From contig CAJTTT010000016.1 in the NCBI GenBank assembly GCA_910579285.1, positions 55,603-82,257 on the forward strand: a stretch of DNA of 26,655 bases, in the 5' to 3' direction. A model generated the notes under the pieces. It had not been told where the DNA came from. It ran no database searches and was given only the letters and a program-made list of their open reading frames with translations. Each line of letters opens with the position of its first letter. Position 1 is the stretch's first letter. The stretch comes from an uncultured Lachnospiraceae bacterium. Its GTDB lineage: Bacteria; Bacillota; Clostridia; Lachnospirales; Lachnospiraceae. Position numbers and translations under genes: made by a program. This document shows positions 22,092 through 26,655 of this stretch, piece after piece.

Positions 22092-22690
22092 AAGTTCTCC
22101 TCTGTATCTGCTGTCAGCCTGTCTAACAGCTCATATATCTCCTCCCGCCCCTGCTTACTCAAGGAAGAATAAGGTATGACAGTCGTGTCATCTACTACGT
22201 CAAGTGTGTCACAAATAAGCTTTACCTGTTTTGCCACCTGGCTTCGCTTGATTTTATCCAGCTTCGTGGCAATGATGACCGGTTGATAGCCCCTGTCCAG
22301 AATCCAGTCATACATGATCCTGTCATTTTCGGAGGGCGCATGTCTGATATCCACCAGAAGAAATACTGTGCGAATCTGCTTTGACTGATGCAGATAATCC
22401 TCAATCAGCTTTCCCCACTGCGCCTTCACCTTTTCATTGGCGGTAGCGTAACCGTAACCGGGCAGATCCACAAAATACATTTCGTTATTGATATTGTAAT
22501 AATTGATGGTCTGCGTCTTTCCCGGTGAGGAGCTGGTGCGGGCCAGCGATTTTCGATTCATCAGGCCGTTGATCAGGGAAGATTTCCCCACGTTGCTCTT
22601 TCCCGCAAAAGCAAACTCCGGCAGCGTATTGTCGGGAAGCTTGCTTGTGATGCCGCACACTGTCTCCAAATTAACGTTCTTAATAACCAT
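22088..22690 (-). CDS. engB: Ribosome biogenesis GTP-binding protein YihA/YsxC (EngB)
   Basis: This 200-aa GTPase is needed for late assembly of the 50S ribosomal subunit. The G1/P-loop GKSNVGKSS is at 30-38, G3 DLPGYG at 75-80, G4 TKLDK at 142-146, and G5-like SSLSKQG near the C-terminus. Length is standard. The frame opens at 22702, but the ATG at 22690 has GGAG 6 bases upstream and gives the better start; the earlier ATG is part of that SD. It follows lon after 85 bases, matching the lonA-ysxC order of Bacillus. Confidence 0.96.
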   Translation of the reverse strand: MVIKNVNLETVCGITSKLPDNTLPEFAFAGKSNVGKSSLINGLMNRKSLARTSSSPGKTQTINYYNINNEMYFVDLPGYGYATANEKVKAQWGKLIEDYLHQSKQIRTVFLLVDIRHAPSENDRIMYDWILDRGYQPVIIATKLDKIKRSQVAKQVKLICDTLDVVDDTTVIPYSSLSKQGREEIYELLDRLTADTEENL

Positions 22691-22756
22691 ATGATACTCC
22701 ATTCTTCCGTGTTATGCCCCGGATATCCGCACAGAATGCCATACCCGTTTCCACAT

Positions 22757-22770
22757 ACAGCGGCCGCTGT
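22757..22770. repeat. 14-bp perfect palindrome after lon
   Basis: ACAGCGGCCGCTGT (containing a NotI site) lies 6 bases past the lon stop, in the 85-base gap before engB. As RNA it could form a 5-bp stem with a GGCC loop. There is no T-run, so it is not a terminator; it may be an RNA-processing or stabilising hairpin, or chance. Confidence 0.4.
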
Positions 22771-22775
22771 GCCCT

Positions 22776-25169
22776 TTATTCGTCCGTCTTCCGGGTTACC
22801 AGTGCATGCCGGGCTGTCTCCTCCATCGTCTCCACAAAGATGATCTCCAGTCCTTCCTTGATCTCCCCGGAAATCTCCTCGATATCTTTCTCGTTGTCTT
22901 TCGGCACGAGGACGGTTTTCACCTCCGCCATCTTTGCGGCCAGTATCTTTTCCTTCAAACCACCGATGGGGAGTACCCGGCCCCGCAGAGTGACTTCCCC
23001 GGTCATTGCCAGATCCGCCCTCACAGGCGTATGGGTCACAGCCGACAGAAGCGCCGTCGCCATTGTGATTCCCGCGGATGGGCCGTCCTTGGGCACCGCT
23101 CCCTCTGGAATATGGATATGAAAGTCTTTCTTCTTATAGAAGTTTTCCGCCACTTTGTACGTTCCACTGACAGAGCGCACATAGCTCAACGCCGTCCGTG
23201 CGGATTCTTTCATCACATCCCCCATCTGACCAGTTAAGTCAATCTTGCCTTCCCCAGGCATGACATTGACTTCTATCTGGAGGGTATCTCCGCCCACGCT
23301 GGTCCATGCAAGGCCTCTCACAATACCAACCTCCGGCTTTTCGTTGATTTTATCCTGCCTGTACTTCGGTTTTCCCAGATAATGCTCCAGCTTTTCGGGC
23401 AGTATGTTAACCTCTTCAGTCAATTTATGTTTCCGGCGCGCAACGATGGCTCTTGCCTCCTTCCGGCAGACAGCGCCGATCTGACGTTCCAGTCCCCTGA
23501 CTCCCGCCTCTCTCGTATAGAACCGCACGATATCGCGGATCGCCTCATCGGAGAAAACAAGCTCTCCCTTTCTGATCCCGTTCTTTTGAAACGCTTTCTT
23601 CACCAGATGTTCTTTGGCGATATGAAACTTTTCATTGGCGGTGTAGCTGTTCACCTCTATGATCTCCATCCGATCAAGAAGGGGGCGCGGTATCCCTTCA
23701 CGGCTGTTGGCCGTAGCGATAAAAAACACCTCCGACAAGTCAATGGGAATCTCCACATAATGATCCCGGAACGCATAGTTCTGCTCTCCGTCCAGCACTT
23801 CCAGCAGTGCAGAGGCCGGATCTCCCTTATAGTCGCTTCCCAGCTTGTCAATCTCATCCAGAAGCATCAGCGGATTTTTGACGCCCGCCTGCTTTATGGC
23901 CGCCACAACGCGTCCCGGCATGGCGCCCACATAAGTTTTGCGGTGGCCTCTGATCTCCGCCTCATCGCGCACACCCCCGAGACAGATCCTCACATACTGC
24001 TTCTTAAGCGCCTCCGCCACACTCTTTGCCACGGAGGTCTTGCCCGTACCCGGAGGCCCCACCAGACAAATGATCTGGCTTCCCGGCTTCCCTGTCAGCA
24101 TGCGGACAGCCAGAAATTCCAACATCCGCTCCTTCACCTTCTCCAGGCCGTAATGCTGGTCGTTCAGTATCTTCTCTGCAGCCTCCAGATCTTTGCTGTC
24201 CCTGGACGTCTTATCCCAGGGCAGTTCCAGAAGCGTCTCGATATAGGCCCGCTCCACCGCGCTCTCCGAGCCGCTGCCAGCCACATTTTTATAGCGGCTG
24301 ATCTCCTTGCGGATCTTCTCTTTGACCTCCGGCTTCGCTTTCAGCTTCTCTGCCTCTGAAAGGAACTGCTGCACGTCGGAGTCCGTGTTATTTTCTCCCA
24401 GCTCCTCTTTGATATACTGCATCTGCTCCCGCAGAATATAATCCCTCTGGTTCTTATCAATCCGCTGTCTGATATCTTTGGCCAGATCGTTCTTAATGCG
24501 GGTGACCTCCACCTCTCTGGTAAGTATTCCTGTGAGAATCGAAAACCGCTCCCGCACAGATATCGCGCCCAGAATCTTCTGCTTATCACTCACCGTCAAC
24601 GGCATATTGATGGTAATGCTGTCTAAGAGCTTTCCAAGCTCCATGTTCTCTTCAATCTGATCCTGCACCGCCTTCCCCACCTTGGGAAAGCATGTTCCAT
24701 ATGCCTCCAGTGTCTCTTTGACTGTTCTGGTCATTGCCTCAGCTGTTATCTCATCAATATCTGTCCTGTCATCCCGCTCATATGACACCTGCGTCATCAT
24801 TCCGCTTTCTGTCTCAGAAAGCCCATGTATACGCGCTCTGGACACCCCTTCCACCAGCACGCGAAGAACATGCTCGGGAAGTTTGCTGACCTGTCTGATC
24901 AATACAACGGTTCCCACATCATAGATATCTTCCATGCCCGGATCTTCTTTTCCCGGATCTTTCTGGGTGACCACAAGAAGCCGCTGATCTCCAAGCATCG
25001 CCTGCTCTACAGAGGCCATAGACACCTTCCGGCTGAGATCAAAGTGAATCACCATGCCCGGAAGTATCGTAAGTCCCCTGAGAGTCACCGCAGGAAGCGT
25101 GTCCCCGCGTAAAAGGGAAATCGCATCCGTGTTTCCCGTTCCGTTATCCAGTTGATTCCAGTTATCCAT
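22776..25169 (-). CDS. lon: ATP-dependent protease LonA
   Basis: This 797-aa soluble hexameric protease degrades misfolded and regulatory proteins. The N-terminal LON substrate domain spans about 25-220, followed by a coiled region (about 225-330). The AAA+ domain has Walker A GPPGTGKTS at 371-379 and Walker B LMLLDEIDKLG. The C-terminal S16 peptidase domain has catalytic Ser698 (PKDGPSAG) and Lys739 (GGLKEK). Length and order are those of LonA; there is no transmembrane insertion of the LonB type. The ATG has GAGGG 8 bases upstream. A terminator-like hairpin ends about 22 bases before the start, with no room for a promoter between. clpX is upstream and engB downstream. Confidence 0.97.
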   Translation of the reverse strand: MDNWNQLDNGTGNTDAISLLRGDTLPAVTLRGLTILPGMVIHFDLSRKVSMASVEQAMLGDQRLLVVTQKDPGKEDPGMEDIYDVGTVVLIRQVSKLPEHVLRVLVEGVSRARIHGLSETESGMMTQVSYERDDRTDIDEITAEAMTRTVKETLEAYGTCFPKVGKAVQDQIEENMELGKLLDSITINMPLTVSDKQKILGAISVRERFSILTGILTREVEVTRIKNDLAKDIRQRIDKNQRDYILREQMQYIKEELGENNTDSDVQQFLSEAEKLKAKPEVKEKIRKEISRYKNVAGSGSESAVERAYIETLLELPWDKTSRDSKDLEAAEKILNDQHYGLEKVKERMLEFLAVRMLTGKPGSQIICLVGPPGTGKTSVAKSVAEALKKQYVRICLGGVRDEAEIRGHRKTYVGAMPGRVVAAIKQAGVKNPLMLLDEIDKLGSDYKGDPASALLEVLDGEQNYAFRDHYVEIPIDLSEVFFIATANSREGIPRPLLDRMEIIEVNSYTANEKFHIAKEHLVKKAFQKNGIRKGELVFSDEAIRDIVRFYTREAGVRGLERQIGAVCRKEARAIVARRKHKLTEEVNILPEKLEHYLGKPKYRQDKINEKPEVGIVRGLAWTSVGGDTLQIEVNVMPGEGKIDLTGQMGDVMKESARTALSYVRSVSGTYKVAENFYKKKDFHIHIPEGAVPKDGPSAGITMATALLSAVTHTPVRADLAMTGEVTLRGRVLPIGGLKEKILAAKMAEVKTVLVPKDNEKDIEEISGEIKEGLEIIFVETMEETARHALVTRKTDE

Positions 25170-25190
25170 AAAATCATCCCTCTAATTGTC

Positions 25191-25218
25191 AAAAATCGAG
25201 CGCCTGTGCGCTCGATTT
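25191..25218 (-). terminator. Terminator-like hairpin immediately upstream of lon
   Basis: On the minus strand AAATCGAGCG (25209-25218) pairs perfectly over 10 bp with its complement at 25193-25202 around the loop CACAGG; TTTTT overlaps and follows the 3' arm. It would end most clpX transcripts or attenuate lon. The rest of the 175-base gap holds a weaker hairpin (CGCCA/TGGCG near 25257-25273) and no promoter I can recognise. Confidence 0.75.
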
Positions 25219-25344
25219 GTGTTTCACACTGCCGCTTTTTCTCTTGAGTCAGAAACGCCGCCAAATTTCTGGCGACGCTTTACTGTTTCAACTCATCCGA
25301 CCGAGTCTGCAAAGCAGTCCTCGCGATTGCGCATGCTCCATCTG

Positions 25345-26604
25345 TTATTTTGCCTGCAATAATCTGTCGCGGTATCTGACAAGCGGCTTCTCCTCGCCGT
25401 TCACTGCCTTCTTCGTGAGGATGCATTCTGCGATACTGTCATCCGAAGGAATCTCGTACATCACATCCATCATCACTTTCTCCACGATAGACCGCAGTCC
25501 TCTCGCTCCTGTCTTCCTGTCATGGGCGAGTTTCGCGATTTCAACCACCGCATCGTCCTCCACAGAAAGCTTCACCTCATCAAATGCAAAAAGCTTCTTA
25601 TACTGCTTGATCAGCGCATTCTTCGGCTCTTTCAAAATGCGTACCAGCGCCTCCTGATCCAGTCCATCCAGGGCTACCGTCACCGGCACACGGCCGATAA
25701 ACTCCGGAATCAGCCCGAACTTCATAAGATCCTGCGGTGTTACCTCCTTTAAGATCGCGCCGATCTCCTTGCCGCTCTTCTCCGCCACCTGTGCATTAAA
25801 ACCGATAGAATGGCGGTCCAGCCTCTCCTCAACGATCTTATCGAGTCCGTCAAAGGCTCCTCCGCAGATAAAGAGAATGTTCGACGTGTCAATCTGCAAA
25901 AGCTCCTGATGCGGATGCTTTCTGCCTCCCTGCGGCGGCACGCTGGCCACCGTTCCCTCGATGATCTTTAAAAGCGCCTGCTGGACGCCCTCGCCCGATA
26001 CATCTCTGGTAATGGACACGTTTTCCCCTTTTTTCGTAATCTTATCAATTTCATCAATATAGACAATACCATACTGGGCACGGTCAATATCGTAATCTGC
26101 CGCCTGGATCAGCTTGAGCAGGATATTCTCCACGTCCTCACCGACATATCCGGCCTCCGTCAGAGTCGTCGCGTCCGCAATCGCAAAAGGCACGTTTATA
26201 ATCTTCGCCAGCGTCTGCGCAAGATATGTCTTGCCGGAGCCTGTGGGCCCGATCATAATGATGTTGCTCTTCTGAAGCTCCACCTCATCGTCATCGTCCT
26301 TGGGCGCCATGACCCTCTTATAGTGATTGTACACGGAAACCGCCATCACTTTTTTGGCTTCTTCCTGTCCGATCACATACTCGTCAAGGAATGTCTTAAT
26401 CTCCACCGGCTTTAGGAGATTGATCTCCATCTCCTCCGCTTCCGGCTCATCCTCGTATTCCTCCTCTATGATATCCGCGCAGATATCCACGCATTCATCA
26501 CAGATATAGACGCCGCCGGGACCAGCAATCATTTTCTTGACCTGATCCTGTGTCTTATTACAAAAAGAACACCTTACTTTTTCCTCAGAAATCTTTCCTG
26601 CCAT
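25345..26604 (-). CDS. clpX: ATP-dependent Clp protease ATP-binding subunit ClpX
   Basis: This 419-aa AAA+ unfoldase feeds substrates to ClpP. The N-terminal C4 zinc finger uses Cys12, 15, 35 and 38. Walker A GPTGSGKT is at 119-126, pore loop GYVG at 152-155, Walker B IVYIDEID at 180-187, the RKH loop at 228-230, and the ClpP-docking IGF loop at 267-269; KTGARGLR is the sensor-2 region. The frame opens at 26643, but the ATG at 26604 has GAGG 5-6 bases upstream and matches the usual short N-terminus before the zinc finger. The 51 bases upstream to the window edge hold no feature I can call; clpP is often next in this order. Confidence 0.97.
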   Translation of the reverse strand: MAGKISEEKVRCSFCNKTQDQVKKMIAGPGGVYICDECVDICADIIEEEYEDEPEAEEMEINLLKPVEIKTFLDEYVIGQEEAKKVMAVSVYNHYKRVMAPKDDDDEVELQKSNIIMIGPTGSGKTYLAQTLAKIINVPFAIADATTLTEAGYVGEDVENILLKLIQAADYDIDRAQYGIVYIDEIDKITKKGENVSITRDVSGEGVQQALLKIIEGTVASVPPQGGRKHPHQELLQIDTSNILFICGGAFDGLDKIVEERLDRHSIGFNAQVAEKSGKEIGAILKEVTPQDLMKFGLIPEFIGRVPVTVALDGLDQEALVRILKEPKNALIKQYKKLFAFDEVKLSVEDDAVVEIAKLAHDRKTGARGLRSIVEKVMMDVMYEIPSDDSIAECILTKKAVNGEEKPLVRYRDRLLQAK

Positions 26605-26655
26605 TTTAGTCCTCATTCCGAAGCATTTATGCGACAGCAGCACAAATCTTACATT

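Noticed and set aside
23382..24359. 325-codon plus-strand frame opposite lon
   Set aside because: Antisense to the AAA+ and linker region of Lon; no ribosome site or domain pattern.
25187..25192. TTGACA on the minus strand before lon, as a -35 box
   Set aside because: It is only about 18 bases before the ATG, leaving no room for a -10 box and leader.
1..26655. CRISPR array, prophage, insertion sequence, tRNA or rRNA
   Set aside because: No regularly spaced repeats, integrase, structural phage genes, terminal inverted repeats with transposase, or tRNA/rRNA-like conserved sequence were seen.

Overview
The window looks like ordinary chromosome from a Clostridia bacterium, most likely Lachnospiraceae. 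The grounds are moderate GC, strong AGGAGG-type ribosome binding sites, the clpX-lon-engB order, a DUF5714 protein, an Rpn-family nuclease of the Lachnospiraceae type and an ECF-type thiamine transporter. Species cannot be named from sequence reading alone. Most genes are on the minus strand; only an MFS transporter and thiT are on the plus strand.

Layout. (1) 1-5520: gltBD for NADPH-dependent glutamate synthase. gltD runs off the left edge. The operon has a clear promoter and a short leader holding an intrinsic-terminator-like hairpin and a 13-codon mini-ORF. (2) 5564-10216: a probable operon of a hybrid sensor kinase, a GNAT acetyltransferase and a MATE exporter. (3) 10245-11483: a second GNAT gene and a DUF5714 protein. 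(4) 11555-13812: an AraC-type regulator divergent from an MFS permease, with a shared control region. (5) 13813-14979: a decayed patch. It holds the 3' end of a SAM-dependent methyltransferase gene, an Rpn-type nuclease that appears internally shortened, and a spacer with two perfect 17-nt palindromes. (6) 14983-17803: a secreted LysM plus leucine-rich-repeat-like protein overlapping a CPBP (CAAX-type) membrane protease. (7) 17887-18960: a promoter, a TPP riboswitch, an expression platform, thiT and a terminator. (8) 19044-19623: an unrecognised 159-aa gene with its own promoter. (9) 19705-26604: clpX, lon, engB, then three membrane-protein genes (AI-2E family, VanZ-like, DUF308/HdeD-like). 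From engB onward the genes overlap or are a few bases apart.

How the genes work together. gltBD assimilates ammonia. clpX and lon are the protein quality-control unit and engB is an essential ribosome-assembly GTPase; this neighbourhood is conserved in Firmicutes. thiT is switched off by its own end product through the riboswitch. The sensor kinase, GNAT and MATE genes resemble a sense-modify-export set, but nothing in the sequence gives the signal or substrate. The AraC/MFS pair is probably a small-molecule (possibly sugar) uptake unit.

I found no CRISPR array, prophage, insertion sequence, rRNA or tRNA, and no convincing wholly new multi-gene system. The points most worth a second look are the gltB leader, the terminator-like hairpin directly before lon, the thiT expression platform with its SD in a terminator arm, the methyltransferase remnant and shortened Rpn gene, and the LysM-LRR/CPBP protease pair.
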